Numbered from the stretch's first letter, positions 45,964-55,228 are shown. The stretch: 64,000 nucleotides of DNA from Schwartzia succinivorans DSM 10502 (GCF_900129225.1 NZ_FQUG01000002.1:372001-436000); one strand, 5' to 3'. Notes: a model not told the origin generated them from the sequence alone. Program-made: numbers and translations.

Positions 45964-46674
45964 ATGCGAATTGCAATCGTTGAAGATGATAAAAAGGATA
46001 TGGAGCAGCTTGTGGATGTAATTAAGGCATACGCTGCAGGTCATGAAATAAGCCTTGAGCTTGACACGTTTGCTTCCGGTGAGGATTTTTTGCGTGCTTT
46101 TGCACCGCAGAAATATAAGCTGATATTCTTCGATAATTATATAGGAAGCGGATTGGGAATTGATCTGGCGCGTAAGGCACGTGAGCTTGACAATGATGTG
46201 GAATTTGTTTTCGTAAGCATGAGCATGGAGTTCGCGCTGTCCGGCTATGAGGTGCGGGCGCTGCATTATCTCATCAAGCCTGCTACCTTCGGTGAGATAG
46301 AAAAAATCTTCGAGAGGCTTTGGCGGAATACGTCGAAGCCGCAGGAATCCATGGTGGAGGTAGTCTGCGATTATCATCCGGTTCTGATTCCTGCCTCGTC
46401 CATCCGATATGTTGAGGTCGTGGGGAAGGCGTGTATTATACACGCGGCGGAGGATATCAAGACGTATATGCGGCTGGGCAGTCTCATGGAGCTATTGCCG
46501 AAGAATGATTTTATCCGTCCGCACCGAAGCTTTGCCGTCGCTCTCGACTGCATACAGTCGATGAACCGTAATGAGTTTTTGCTGAAGGACGGAGAACGGG
46601 TTCCCATCGGTCAGTCCTATCACAACGAATGCAAGCGCGCATATATCGAATACCGCGCTCACAGTAAAAGATGA
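45964..46674 (+). CDS. LytTR-family response regulator
   Basis: A 236-residue regulator: receiver domain (1-120) with acidic pair VEDDKKD, phospho-acceptor Asp in LIFFDNYIG, Ser in VFVSMS and Lys in LIKPAT, then a LytTR DNA-binding domain (about 135-232, with IRYVEVVGKACIIH and FIRPHRSFAVAL). The pairing with the divergent kinase is clear from position and type. AAGGTGAT lies upstream of the ATG. Targets are unknown; the neighbouring C11 protease is one candidate. A terminator follows. Confidence 0.9.
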   Translation: MRIAIVEDDKKDMEQLVDVIKAYAAGHEISLELDTFASGEDFLRAFAPQKYKLIFFDNYIGSGLGIDLARKARELDNDVEFVFVSMSMEFALSGYEVRALHYLIKPATFGEIEKIFERLWRNTSKPQESMVEVVCDYHPVLIPASSIRYVEVVGKACIIHAAEDIKTYMRLGSLMELLPKNDFIRPHRSFAVALDCIQSMNRNEFLLKDGERVPIGQSYHNECKRAYIEYRAHSKR

Positions 46675-46680
46675 TTTCAG

Positions 46681-46719
46681 AGTGCCGTTCGAATGAATGA
46701 AAATTCGGCGGCACTTTTT
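46681..46719 (+). terminator. Rho-independent terminator
   Basis: AGTGCCG pairs with CGGCACT, followed by five T. Confidence 0.75.
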
Positions 46720-46757
46720 GTTTTCGTTGAAAGCGGCTGGCTTGCCAATCAAAATTC

Positions 46758-46786
46758 TTGACATTTATCATGGGATAAGATACCAT
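46758..46786 (+). promoter_or_regulatory. Promoter of the RND efflux operon
   Basis: TTGACA and TACCAT are 17 nt apart. A second possible -10 (TATACT, 46786-46791) is further off. The operator lies just downstream, over the start of transcription. Confidence 0.6.
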
Positions 46787-46796
46787 ATACTATACG

Positions 46797-46818
46797 ATAG
46801 TAAATAGATGTTTACTAT
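46797..46818. promoter_or_regulatory. Palindromic operator at RND operon (copy 2)
   Basis: ATAGTAAA and TTTACTAT around TAGATG, identical over 22 nt to the operator at 23113-23134. It sits between promoter and start codon, a position that fits repression. Confidence 0.85.
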
Positions 46819-46891
46819 TATCGACTTTAGTCAGACATCCGTGTCGGCTTCCTGATGGGGATTCCGGGCGGTGAAGGAGGGTATATTCATT

Positions 46892-48070
46892 TTGAAGAAG
46901 CAAAAAAAATGGATGGGTGCTGCGTTGGCCGCTATGATAGCAGCCGGCTCATTTTTTGTTACGGGCTGTGGAGGAGTGCAGCAGCAGCAGACAAGCGCCG
47001 TATCCGTTAAGGCAATGCAGGTGCTGCAGCAGGATACTCCGTTGTCCTCTGAGTACGCAGGACAGGTACGAGGCCTGGATGAGGTCAAAATCATGCCCCG
47101 CGTATCCGGTACTATTATGGAGAAATATGTACGAGGCGGTCAGTTTGTAACCGCAGGGCAGCCGCTTTACAAGATTGACTCCCGTCAGTATGAGTCAACG
47201 GTGCTTTCTGCCCGTGCAAATCTTGCCCAGTCCGAGGCAACTCTGAACAACGGCCTTATTGACTTACGACGTGATGAGGCTCTTCTGGAGTCGGATGCGA
47301 TTTCCGAGCAGACAGTCACGACACAGCGTGCTCAGGTAAGCCAGTATAAGGCGCTTGTTGATGCGAACCGCGCTCTTTTGAAGAAGGCACAGGAGGATCT
47401 TGATGATACGCTTGTATGCGCTCCGATGGACGGCCGTGTTGACGTTAATGATGTTGCAATCGGAACGTATGCTGTTGCAGGACAGACAACGCTCATGACA
47501 CTCGGTTCTGTTGACCCGGTGTATGTTCAGTTCAGTATTTCTGAGACCGAGTATCTGAAGTTCATGAATCTCCATAATCTGAACTCCGGAAGCATGGATG
47601 ATGCAGTTGTTTCGGTTACTCTTTCAAACGGGCAGCTTTATCCTGTCCGCGGACGTCTTGTGCAGGCTGACCGCGCTCTCTCTGAGAACACCGGTACACT
47701 GACAGTAAAGGCAATATTCGAGAATCCGAAGGGTATCCTTTTGCCGGGAATGTTCGCCCGCGTCCGTCTTGGGGGAGAGGTTGTACCGAATGCAATTCTT
47801 ATTCCTCAGCGTGCAGTGCAGCAGATTCTTGATAAGACCTTTGTAATTGTTGTCGGTGCAGACAACAAGTCCGAAACCCGCAATGTTGAACTCGGAGAAA
47901 AGGTCGGAAGCTACTATATTGTTAAGAGCGGAGTTACCGCAGCCGACAAGGTGGTTGTCGAGGGACTCACAAAGCTCCAGGCAGGCATGGACCTGAATGT
48001 TACGGATGTTACTCCTGAACAGATGGGCTTCACCCTGGATGCGGCTCCGGCTGAAAAAAGCAAGTCGTGA
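46892..48070 (+). CDS. RND efflux periplasmic adaptor (AcrA/MexA-like lipoprotein)
   Basis: A 392-residue membrane fusion protein. The N-terminus has a lipoprotein signal with lipobox VTGC, so it is anchored in the inner membrane. The order of parts is beta-barrel/lipoyl halves (VRGLDEVKIMPRVSGTI, AGQPLYKID), a coiled-coil hairpin (about 85-150) and the C-terminal membrane-proximal domain. TTG 46892 with AAGGAGGG 10 nt upstream is the likely start. It works with the AcrB-like transporter 20 nt downstream. Confidence 0.9.
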   Translation: MKKQKKWMGAALAAMIAAGSFFVTGCGGVQQQQTSAVSVKAMQVLQQDTPLSSEYAGQVRGLDEVKIMPRVSGTIMEKYVRGGQFVTAGQPLYKIDSRQYESTVLSARANLAQSEATLNNGLIDLRRDEALLESDAISEQTVTTQRAQVSQYKALVDANRALLKKAQEDLDDTLVCAPMDGRVDVNDVAIGTYAVAGQTTLMTLGSVDPVYVQFSISETEYLKFMNLHNLNSGSMDDAVVSVTLSNGQLYPVRGRLVQADRALSENTGTLTVKAIFENPKGILLPGMFARVRLGGEVVPNAILIPQRAVQQILDKTFVIVVGADNKSETRNVELGEKVGSYYIVKSGVTAADKVVVEGLTKLQAGMDLNVTDVTPEQMGFTLDAAPAEKSKS

Positions 48071-48090
48071 TATCTTAAGGGGGTTGCGTT

Positions 48091-51000
48091 TTGGCTAAAT
48101 TCTTTATACAGCGTCCGATATTCGCCATTGTCATTTCCCTGATTCTGGTAATAGTCGGAACGCTGGCGGCATTTAGTCTGCCGGTTGCACAATATCCGCA
48201 GATTTCACCGCCGACAGTTTCGGTTTCTACAACGTATACAGGTGCGAACGCAAACGTTATCAATGAGACGGTTGCTCAGGTAATAGAGCAGCAGGTTAAT
48301 GGTACACAGGGCGTTGATTATATGTCATCAAGCTCAGATGACTCAGGTAAATACAGTCTTTCGGTCGTGTTTACCCTTGGCACGGACGGCGACATGGACT
48401 CTGTCAAGGTACAGAACAACGTTGCTATCGCGAATGCCAGCCTTCCTGCCGATGTTCAGACCCGTGGTGTTACCACGAAAAAGGCATCGTCAGATATGGC
48501 ACTCATCGGGTCTATATATTCACCGAATGGGACATATTCCCGTGAGTTCCTTAAAAACTACGTAGATATTTACATCATGGATAAAATCAAGCGCGTTCCG
48601 GGTGTCGGCGATGTCAACATCTTTGGCCCTGATTATTCCATGCGTGTATGGCTGAATCCTGACCGCCTTGCCGAGCTGGGGCTCACGGTAGCCGATGTTA
48701 CGTCTGCGGTAAAGGAGCAGAATATACAGGCTCCTGCAGGTACAGTCGGTATGATGCCTGCTCCTGATACACAGGAGAAGCAGTATACAGGTAAGGTTGC
48801 AGGACGTCTTGTTACAGCCGAGGATTTCGGAAATGTTATTGTTCGTTCCGGCGCAAACGGCTCCTTTGTGCGTCTGAAGGATATTGCCCGTATTGAAGAG
48901 GGCGCCCGTACAAATTCCGTAGAATCTAACACAGACGGTAAGGTCGGTATCGGTTTTGGTATCATGCTTACCAACGATGCAAATGCTATGGATACTGTAA
49001 GCGGTGTCAAACAGGTCATTGAGGAGGCTAAACGCGATTTCCCGCCTGATATGGAGTATGTGGAAATCAACGATACTACCGACTTCATAAAGGCATCCAT
49101 ATTTGAGGTTGCAGAGACCTTCTTTGAAGCACTGCTTCTCGTTATGATTATCGTGTTTGTGTTCCTGCAGAGCTGGCGCGCGACGGTTATCCCGATGCTT
49201 GCCGTGCCTGTTTCTTTGATTGCAACCTTTGGTTCATTTGTCATTCTTGGGTTCTCAATCAATACACTGACACTCTTTGCTATGGTTCTCGCAATCGGTC
49301 TTGTTGTCGATGATGCTATCGTTGTTATCGAGAACGTCGAGCGTAACATGACAGAGAGAAATCTTGACCCGAAGACGGCGACGGAAATCGCTATGGATGA
49401 GGTGCAGGGACCTGTTGTGGCTATCGCTATTGTTCTGGCGGCGGTATTTGTGCCGGTTGCTTTCCTTGGCGGTATGATGGGCGTGCTGTACAGACAGTTT
49501 GCTCTTACGATTGCAGTGTCCGTTATGCTCTCAGCATTTGTGGCATTGACGCTGACACCGGCTCTCTGTGCGACTATGCTTAAGCCGCATCAGGAAAATG
49601 AGGAAAAGGGAAGAATTGATAAATTCTTTGATTCCTTCAATGTATGGTTTGAAAAAATTACCAAACGCTATCTTGGCGGAGTCAGCTGGCTGACAGGCAA
49701 TATCAAGCTGGCAGTGCTCAGCCTTGTGATACTGACTGTACTGGCAGGCGCATTGTTCAAGGTTGTGCCGTCTACCTTCGTTCCGGACGAGGACCAGGGC
49801 TTTGTAATTGCGTCACTGCAGCTGCCTGAGGGTGCTTCCCTTAACCAGACAGGCAGATCCATGATGAAGCTGAACAGTGTAATTGCAGAAAATCCGGGTG
49901 TCAGAAATGTCATGGCCATTACAGGCTATGATGTATTGACTTCGGCAGCGAAATCCAATGCAGGAACGCTGTTCATCGGTTACGATGACTGGAGCAAGCG
50001 TAAAACTGCAGAAACGCAGATAAAGGCTGCTATCGGAAGGATTTTTGGTGAGGGCGCGCAGGTAACTCCTGAGGCATCTGTCATCGCGTTTATTCCACCT
50101 GCTCTTCCGGGCCTTGGTATGGTCGGCGGCTTTAACCTGCAGCTGCAGGATATGTCGGGACATACTGACGAAGAGCTTGATGTAATCGTCAAGGAAATAG
50201 TCGCGGCAGCAAACCAGCGTCCTGAGCTTCAGGGTGTTTATTCAACCTTCAAAATCAATTCACTGGTTTATCAGTTCGATGTTGACCGTGAAAAGGTCAA
50301 GAACCTCGGCGTACAGCTTTCCGACGTGTTCACGGCACTTCAGGTAAACTTCGGCGGATACGAGGTCAATGACTTCAACCGTTTCGGACGTACCTATAAG
50401 GTTGTCATGCAGTCGGATACGACCTACAGAAACGAGGCAGAGGCTGCGAAATTCGTATTTGTAAAGAGCAACACGGGTACTCTTGTACCGCTGGATACAC
50501 TGCTTAAACCGCGTGTAACAACAGGTACATCCGTTATTTCCCGTTTCAATGCGGCGCGTGCAGTCGCAATCCAGGGTTCTCCTGCTCCGGGCTACAGCTC
50601 CGGTCAGGCCATGAACGCCATCGAAGAGGTTGTTCGTGAAAAGGCACCTGCGGGCTTCAACATTGACTGGTCCGGTCAGAGCCGTGAGGAAAAATCCTCG
50701 GGAAGCAAGACAGTCCAGGTTCTTGCAATGGCGCTGATTTTCGTATTCCTGTGTCTTGCCGCGCTCTATGAAAGCTGGAGCGTACCTTTTGCGGTACTGC
50801 TTACTGTTCCGACAGGTATTTTCGGAGCACTGCTTTCAGAGTATGTAATGAATCAGCAGAACAGTATCTACATGCAGATCGGTATCATTACGATTATCGG
50901 TCTTGCCGCAAAGAATGCTATTCTTATCGTTGAGTTCGCAAAGGCGCGTACAGATAAGGGAATGGATCCGATTAAGGCGGCTGTTGAGGCTGCAGGACTT

Positions 51001-51246
51001 CGTCTGAGACCTATCATCATGACGTCGCTTGCCTTCATCATCGGCTGTCTGCCTTTGGCTGTTGCGTCAGGTGCAGGTGCTGCGGCGCGTAACAACATGG
51101 GTATCGCTGTTGTTGGCGGAATGATTTTCGCGACGGCGCTCGGTGTATTCCTGATACCGATATTCTTCGTAATTGTCGAGATTATTTCGGCTAAGTTATC
51201 AGGCGCGCATGGGGCAAAGAAGAAAACGGCAGAGGATTATATGTGA
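48091..51246 (+). CDS. RND efflux transporter (AcrB/MexB-like, HAE1 family)
   Basis: A 1051-residue inner-membrane proton-drug antiporter. It has 12 membrane helices in two halves with two large periplasmic loops. The start AKFFIQRPIFAIVISLILV, the paired Asp in helix 4 (GLVVDDAIVVIENVERNM) and the Lys in helix 10 (AKNAILIVEFAK) are as in AcrB. TTG 48091 has AAGGGGG upstream. Substrates cannot be predicted, though such HAE1 pumps usually export hydrophobic drugs or bile-type amphiphiles. No outer-membrane channel gene (TolC/OprM) follows, so that part must be elsewhere. Confidence 0.93.
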   Translation: MAKFFIQRPIFAIVISLILVIVGTLAAFSLPVAQYPQISPPTVSVSTTYTGANANVINETVAQVIEQQVNGTQGVDYMSSSSDDSGKYSLSVVFTLGTDGDMDSVKVQNNVAIANASLPADVQTRGVTTKKASSDMALIGSIYSPNGTYSREFLKNYVDIYIMDKIKRVPGVGDVNIFGPDYSMRVWLNPDRLAELGLTVADVTSAVKEQNIQAPAGTVGMMPAPDTQEKQYTGKVAGRLVTAEDFGNVIVRSGANGSFVRLKDIARIEEGARTNSVESNTDGKVGIGFGIMLTNDANAMDTVSGVKQVIEEAKRDFPPDMEYVEINDTTDFIKASIFEVAETFFEALLLVMIIVFVFLQSWRATVIPMLAVPVSLIATFGSFVILGFSINTLTLFAMVLAIGLVVDDAIVVIENVERNMTERNLDPKTATEIAMDEVQGPVVAIAIVLAAVFVPVAFLGGMMGVLYRQFALTIAVSVMLSAFVALTLTPALCATMLKPHQENEEKGRIDKFFDSFNVWFEKITKRYLGGVSWLTGNIKLAVLSLVILTVLAGALFKVVPSTFVPDEDQGFVIASLQLPEGASLNQTGRSMMKLNSVIAENPGVRNVMAITGYDVLTSAAKSNAGTLFIGYDDWSKRKTAETQIKAAIGRIFGEGAQVTPEASVIAFIPPALPGLGMVGGFNLQLQDMSGHTDEELDVIVKEIVAAANQRPELQGVYSTFKINSLVYQFDVDREKVKNLGVQLSDVFTALQVNFGGYEVNDFNRFGRTYKVVMQSDTTYRNEAEAAKFVFVKSNTGTLVPLDTLLKPRVTTGTSVISRFNAARAVAIQGSPAPGYSSGQAMNAIEEVVREKAPAGFNIDWSGQSREEKSSGSKTVQVLAMALIFVFLCLAALYESWSVPFAVLLTVPTGIFGALLSEYVMNQQNSIYMQIGIITIIGLAAKNAILIVEFAKARTDKGMDPIKAAVEAAGLRLRPIIMTSLAFIIGCLPLAVASGAGAAARNNMGIAVVGGMIFATALGVFLIPIFFVIVEIISAKLSGAHGAKKKTAEDYM

Positions 51247-51254
51247 TTTTAAGG

Positions 51255-51288
51255 AGACGGCTGGGGATATACTCACAGCCGTCTCTTT
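51255..51288 (+). terminator. Stem-loop after the RND operon
   Basis: AGACGGCTG pairs with CAGCCGTCT; a short TTTA tract follows, so it may be leaky. Confidence 0.6.
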
Positions 51289-51399
51289 ACATGTACAGAG
51301 AAAGAAAATGATGTGGTTTTTTGAAAAGATGGAGATTTTTTTATTAACGTGGTACAATATCAGAGTTGTCGAAAACGATTTGAAAGGAAGGCGTTATAA

Positions 51400-51732
51400 A
51401 TGGCTAAATCTTGTTCAAACTGTGGAAATGAAATTGCGGAGGGAGCAGCGTTCTGTGCTGAATGCGGTGCTGCAGCAGAAGCAGGTACTGATACGCAGGC
51501 AGTTCCGCCGTTTCAGTATCATGGAAAGAAGAAAATGTGGCTTGCTCTGCTTCTGACTTTCCTGTTCGGACCAATCGGTCTGCTGTACGCGAATGTCAAG
51601 CACGCTCTGATTCTGGTTGTCGCAACTGTTGTTGTCAGCTTCCTGACAGGTGGAATGGGCAGCATTGCAGGCTGGATTGCAAGCATGATCTGGGCTTATA
51701 AGGACGTCAAAGAATACAACGGCGAGTGCTGA
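51400..51732 (+). CDS. Zinc-ribbon membrane protein
   Basis: A 110-residue protein. It begins with a zinc ribbon (CSNCGNEIAEGAAFCAECG), then a short linker and two membrane helices (about 46-66 and 70-95) with FGPIGLLYAN between, and a cytosolic KDVKEYNGEC tail. The layout resembles TM2-like or zinc-ribbon DUF families of unknown role. AAAGGAAGG lies before the ATG. A long hairpin terminator follows. Confidence 0.8.
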   Translation: MAKSCSNCGNEIAEGAAFCAECGAAAEAGTDTQAVPPFQYHGKKKMWLALLLTFLFGPIGLLYANVKHALILVVATVVVSFLTGGMGSIAGWIASMIWAYKDVKEYNGEC

Positions 51733-51740
51733 AAACAATG

Positions 51741-51783
51741 AAAAACGCCGTGAAGAACGATTTCGTTCTTCACGGCGTTTTTG
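51741..51783 (+). terminator. Rho-independent terminator with very long stem
   Basis: AAAAACGCCGTGAAGAACGA pairs perfectly with its complement around a 2-3 nt loop, followed by TTTTT; the stem is about 20 bp. Confidence 0.92.
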
Positions 51784-51875
51784 TGTGGTATTTCAATCTG
51801 AACGACGGTTTTTATCAACTATTTAAACTTTTTTTACAGCACGTTTGTATTTTGTCCTCTTCAGGGCATGTATAT

Positions 51876-52383
51876 AGGTGAAAGGGTAATTAAATAAAAA
51901 CATTCAACCGTAACAGCACTCCGATATACCGTACAAGTAATTTCTCGCTGCAGCTGATGAGGCAGCAATGTTTTACTAAGCACCCTTCACACACAAACCG
52001 CCGAAGATGGAACTGTATTTTAAAAGACTCCGCAAGGAGCCGCGCGCAGCAGGGAAGTTCAGGCATACAAACGAACCAAAGTTTTACATTATTAAAAGTA
52101 TTGAAATTGACCTAGGGGAAAGTACGTCCCAAAACCGTATAACGCTCTTTGAATTGCAAAAATCGACAGCAATGCCCGCACTCTGTAGAAGCTGCCAAAG
52201 GTGACTTCTATCCCCGGCCGGGAGAGTACAGGAATTACAGTCGCATATAGTCTCTGTCGCAATCTCTGCGTCAGCCCGACAAACGGAAGCAAAACACCGA
52301 ATGCCGGGACAGACAGAGAGTAGCCCCGAAAGTTAATATCTACTTAAACGCCTGAATCCAATGACGGATTCAGGCGTTTTTTC
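51876..52383 (+). ncRNA. Candidate structured non-coding RNA (about 500 nt)
   Basis: The longest gene-free stretch of the window (51784-52562). Short frames inside have no ribosome site and no protein-like pattern. Nested stems can be drawn by eye: GTGAAAGGGT (51878-51887) with ACCCTTCAC (51982-51990, one bulge), inside it AAAACATT (51897-51904) with AATGTTTT (51967-51974) and GCTGC with GCAGC. Further on are CTCC-GCAA-GGAG with a GNRA loop (52028-52039), TAGAAG/CTTCTA (52186-52210) and the long-range TCTCTGTC (52251-52258) with GACAGAGA (52312-52319). A strong terminator ends it at 52382. No match to tmRNA, RNase P, 6S or SRP RNA could be recognised. The 5' end is approximate. Confidence 0.5.
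52346..52382 (+). terminator. Rho-independent terminator of the candidate ncRNA
   Basis: AAACGCCTGAATCC pairs perfectly with GGATTCAGGCGTTT around a 6-nt loop, then TTTT. No coding gene ends before it on this strand. Confidence 0.9.
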
Positions 52384-52426
52384 ATGTTTTTCTTAAATGG
52401 TTAAATTTATGATGAATTTTTAAGCA

Positions 52427-52455
52427 TTACAAGCAGGAAAAACAAGGTGTATACT
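52427..52455 (+). promoter_or_regulatory. Candidate promoter of the type I R-M locus
   Basis: TTACAA and TATACT with a 17-nt spacer, about 107 nt before hsdM. Confidence 0.5.
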
Positions 52456-52562
52456 AGAATCTATAGTGGATATAGGAAAAAGTTACTGTGAGTGATTAAA
52501 TGATTTAATTATAGGTTTTATTGCCATATTAACAAGAACAATAAAAGAGAAGAGGTCTTTTG

Positions 52563-54035
52563 ATGATAACAGGTGAGTTGAAAAACAAAGTAGATAGGAT
52601 TTGGGAGACATTTTGGACTGGTGGTATTACGAATCCGCTGGATGTTATTGAACAGTTTACGTATTTGCTGTTTATCAAACAGCTTGATGAAGTAGAGACT
52701 AAGAGAGAAGCGGATGCGGCTGTTTTGGGATATGAGCCTGACAGAATATTTCCTGATGATGCACAGGAATACAGATGGAGTAAATTTAAAAATTTAGGCG
52801 ATTCGGCTAAAATGTATGCCCTTATACAAAACAAGGTGTTTCCATTTATCAAGAATCTTCATAGTGATAGTGATTCTGCGTATTCTCGTTATATGGGAGA
52901 TGCGATATTTAAGATACCGACACCTGGCATGTTGAGTAAGGTTGTTGATGGTATTGAAGGATTGGGATTGGATGAAGCTAGTGAGGGTGGAGACACTAAA
53001 GGAGATTTGTACGAGTATTTGCTGTCAAAGGTCGCAACCGCTGGTACTAATGGTCAATTTCGTACTCCACGGCACATCATAAAAATGATGGTGGATATGG
53101 TTCAGCCCAATCCGGGAGATACAATTATTGATCCGGCAATGGGTTCTGCCGGATTCTTGATAGAAGCTCAGACTTATCTTAGAGAGCATCACAGTGATTT
53201 GTTCATGGATGATGCTCAGCGTGAGCACTTTAATAACACGATGTTCTACGGCAATGATATGGATTCTACTATGCTTCGTATCGGAGCTATGAATATGATG
53301 CTGCATGGTGTTGAAAATCCTAATATCAGTTACAGGGACAGCTTGTCGGAATTCAATACTGATGAAGAAAAATATTCCTTGGTTTTAGCTAATCCACCGT
53401 TTAAAGGCAGTTTGGATGCCGAGGCTGTGGCATCAAGCCTCTTAAAAGTAACTAAAACGAAGAAAACAGAGCTGTTGTTTTTGGCTTTGTTTCTTCGTGT
53501 ACTGAAAAAAGGTGGACGTGCTGCGGTAATTGTTCCTGATGGGGTGCTTTTTGGCAGCAGTAAAGCCCATAAACAGATACGGAAAGAAATAATTGATAAT
53601 AACAAACTAACTGCAGTAGTATCAATGCCAAGTGGCGTGTTTAAACCTTATGCAGGTGTATCTACGGCAATACTGTTCTTCACAAAGACAGGAGCTGGTG
53701 GTACAGATAAGGTTTGGTTTTACGATATGAAGGCTGATGGCTTCAGTCTTGATGATAAACGTCAGCCTGTGCAGGAAAATGATATTCCTGATATCGTTGC
53801 AAGATACTCTAATTTAGAAGCTGAATCAAGCAGAAAACGTACAGAACAGTCTTTCTTTGTGCCTGTAGAGGAAATCAAGAAAAATGATTATGATTTGTCG
53901 ATAAACGAGTACAAGGAAATTGAATATGTACCTGTAGAATATCCTCCAACAGAGGAAATCTTGAGCAATATTGATGCACTTGAGAGCGAAATACAGGCAG
54001 AATTAGCGGAATTAAAGAAATTATTGAAAAAATAA
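52563..54035 (+). CDS. hsdM: Type I restriction-modification methyltransferase subunit HsdM
   Basis: DNA N6-adenine methyltransferase of a type I system, 490 residues. An N-terminal helical domain (about 1-140, with WETFWTGGITNPLDVIEQFTY) is followed by the catalytic domain: SAM motif DPAMGSAGFL (about 190-199) and NPPF (277-280). The order hsdM-hsdS and the AT-rich codon use fit a horizontally acquired locus. ATG 52563 is used; TTG one codon before is in frame. Confidence 0.95.
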   Translation: MITGELKNKVDRIWETFWTGGITNPLDVIEQFTYLLFIKQLDEVETKREADAAVLGYEPDRIFPDDAQEYRWSKFKNLGDSAKMYALIQNKVFPFIKNLHSDSDSAYSRYMGDAIFKIPTPGMLSKVVDGIEGLGLDEASEGGDTKGDLYEYLLSKVATAGTNGQFRTPRHIIKMMVDMVQPNPGDTIIDPAMGSAGFLIEAQTYLREHHSDLFMDDAQREHFNNTMFYGNDMDSTMLRIGAMNMMLHGVENPNISYRDSLSEFNTDEEKYSLVLANPPFKGSLDAEAVASSLLKVTKTKKTELLFLALFLRVLKKGGRAAVIVPDGVLFGSSKAHKQIRKEIIDNNKLTAVVSMPSGVFKPYAGVSTAILFFTKTGAGGTDKVWFYDMKADGFSLDDKRQPVQENDIPDIVARYSNLEAESSRKRTEQSFFVPVEEIKKNDYDLSINEYKEIEYVPVEYPPTEEILSNIDALESEIQAELAELKKLLKK

Positions 54036-54058
54036 ATTGAGATTTGTAGGGATGATAG

Positions 54059-55228
54059 ATGGAGATTGAATTAAAAAAACTGGGAAAAATAACAACAGGA
54101 AATACCCCTAGTAAGAAAGATGCAAGATATTGGGATTCGACAGATATATGTTTTGTAAAACCAGATGGAATAGCAGACGAAGGAATTACACTAATTAATG
54201 ATTCATCAGAATATATATCGGAGAATGCACGTGGCAAGGCCAGAGTAGTATCTAAAGATGCGATATTTGTTACCTGTATTGGTAGTATTGGTAAAGTAGG
54301 AATAGCGGATTATGGTGACTATGCTTTTAATCAACAGATAAATGTCATAGAGTCGAATGAAAAAGTTCTACCACGTTACCTGGCATACAATCTTTTATAT
54401 TCAAAACCTAAGCTTGTAGCCATAGCAAATTCACCTGTAGTTCCAATAATAAATAAAACACAATTTGGTGAGTTCGTTGTAAACATAGAAGAAGATAAAA
54501 CAAAACAAGCTGAAATTATATCTGTATTAGATAAACTGACAGGAGTAATAGATTCTCGGAGAAAGGAACTTGAGTATTTTGATGAACTTATCAAAGCCCG
54601 ATTTGTCGAGTTCTTTGGCGATTTGATGAAAAATCCATTAGGATGGCCAGTTGTGACAATTGCTGATGTCTCTACATTTCTAAAAAGTGGATTGTCACGA
54701 AAATTGTCAGATGATGATATAGGTTTACCGGTTATACGATCTGGAAATATACGGGATGGGCTGTTCATATTCGATGATGTAAAATATTGGTATATTGACG
54801 ATCCGCAGGGCGCAAATACAAAGGATTATATTCTCGATGACGGTGATGTTTTGGTGAATTTCATTAATAGTGCATCACAGATTGGTAAGACAGCAATATA
54901 TCGTGATATAGGGCGTGATTGCATTTATACAACAAATATTTTCAGAATGAAGCTTGCTGATAATTGTGATGAATATTACTATAATTGGTTTGCTATGAGT
55001 GATTATTACTATAGACATTTGCAAAATATAATTCAACCAGCGGTCAATCAAGCGAGTTTTACTACTGTAAATTTCTTAAAATTACCAATTCCGCTTCCTT
55101 CAAAAGAGAAACAAGGGGAGTTTGCAGATTTCGTAAAACAAGTCGACAAATCAAAAGTTGTCGTTCAAAAAGCACTTGATGAAACACAAAAATTATTTGA
55201 CAGTTTGATGCAGGAGTATTTCGCTTAA
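54059..55228 (+). CDS. hsdS: Type I restriction-modification specificity subunit HsdS
   Basis: A 389-residue specificity subunit with two target-recognition domains (about 1-150 and 200-345) separated by conserved helices (EIISVLDKLTGVIDSRRKEL and FADFVKQVDKSKVVVQKAL, which are similar to one another). Each half recognises one part of a bipartite DNA target. It is intact. The recognition sequence cannot be predicted by eye. No inverted second hsdS copy was seen next to it. Confidence 0.93.
   Translation: MEIELKKLGKITTGNTPSKKDARYWDSTDICFVKPDGIADEGITLINDSSEYISENARGKARVVSKDAIFVTCIGSIGKVGIADYGDYAFNQQINVIESNEKVLPRYLAYNLLYSKPKLVAIANSPVVPIINKTQFGEFVVNIEEDKTKQAEIISVLDKLTGVIDSRRKELEYFDELIKARFVEFFGDLMKNPLGWPVVTIADVSTFLKSGLSRKLSDDDIGLPVIRSGNIRDGLFIFDDVKYWYIDDPQGANTKDYILDDGDVLVNFINSASQIGKTAIYRDIGRDCIYTTNIFRMKLADNCDEYYYNWFAMSDYYYRHLQNIIQPAVNQASFTTVNFLKLPIPLPSKEKQGEFADFVKQVDKSKVVVQKALDETQKLFDSLMQEYFA

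Noticed and set aside
52007-52204. 65-codon frame inside the gene-free stretch
   Set aside because: No ribosome site, odd composition, and it cuts across the predicted RNA stems.
51876-52383. Assignment of the candidate RNA to tmRNA or RNase P RNA
   Set aside because: The conserved tmRNA ends and tag frame are absent, and the conserved RNase P core segments are not found; only a vague GGGGAAAGT similarity exists.
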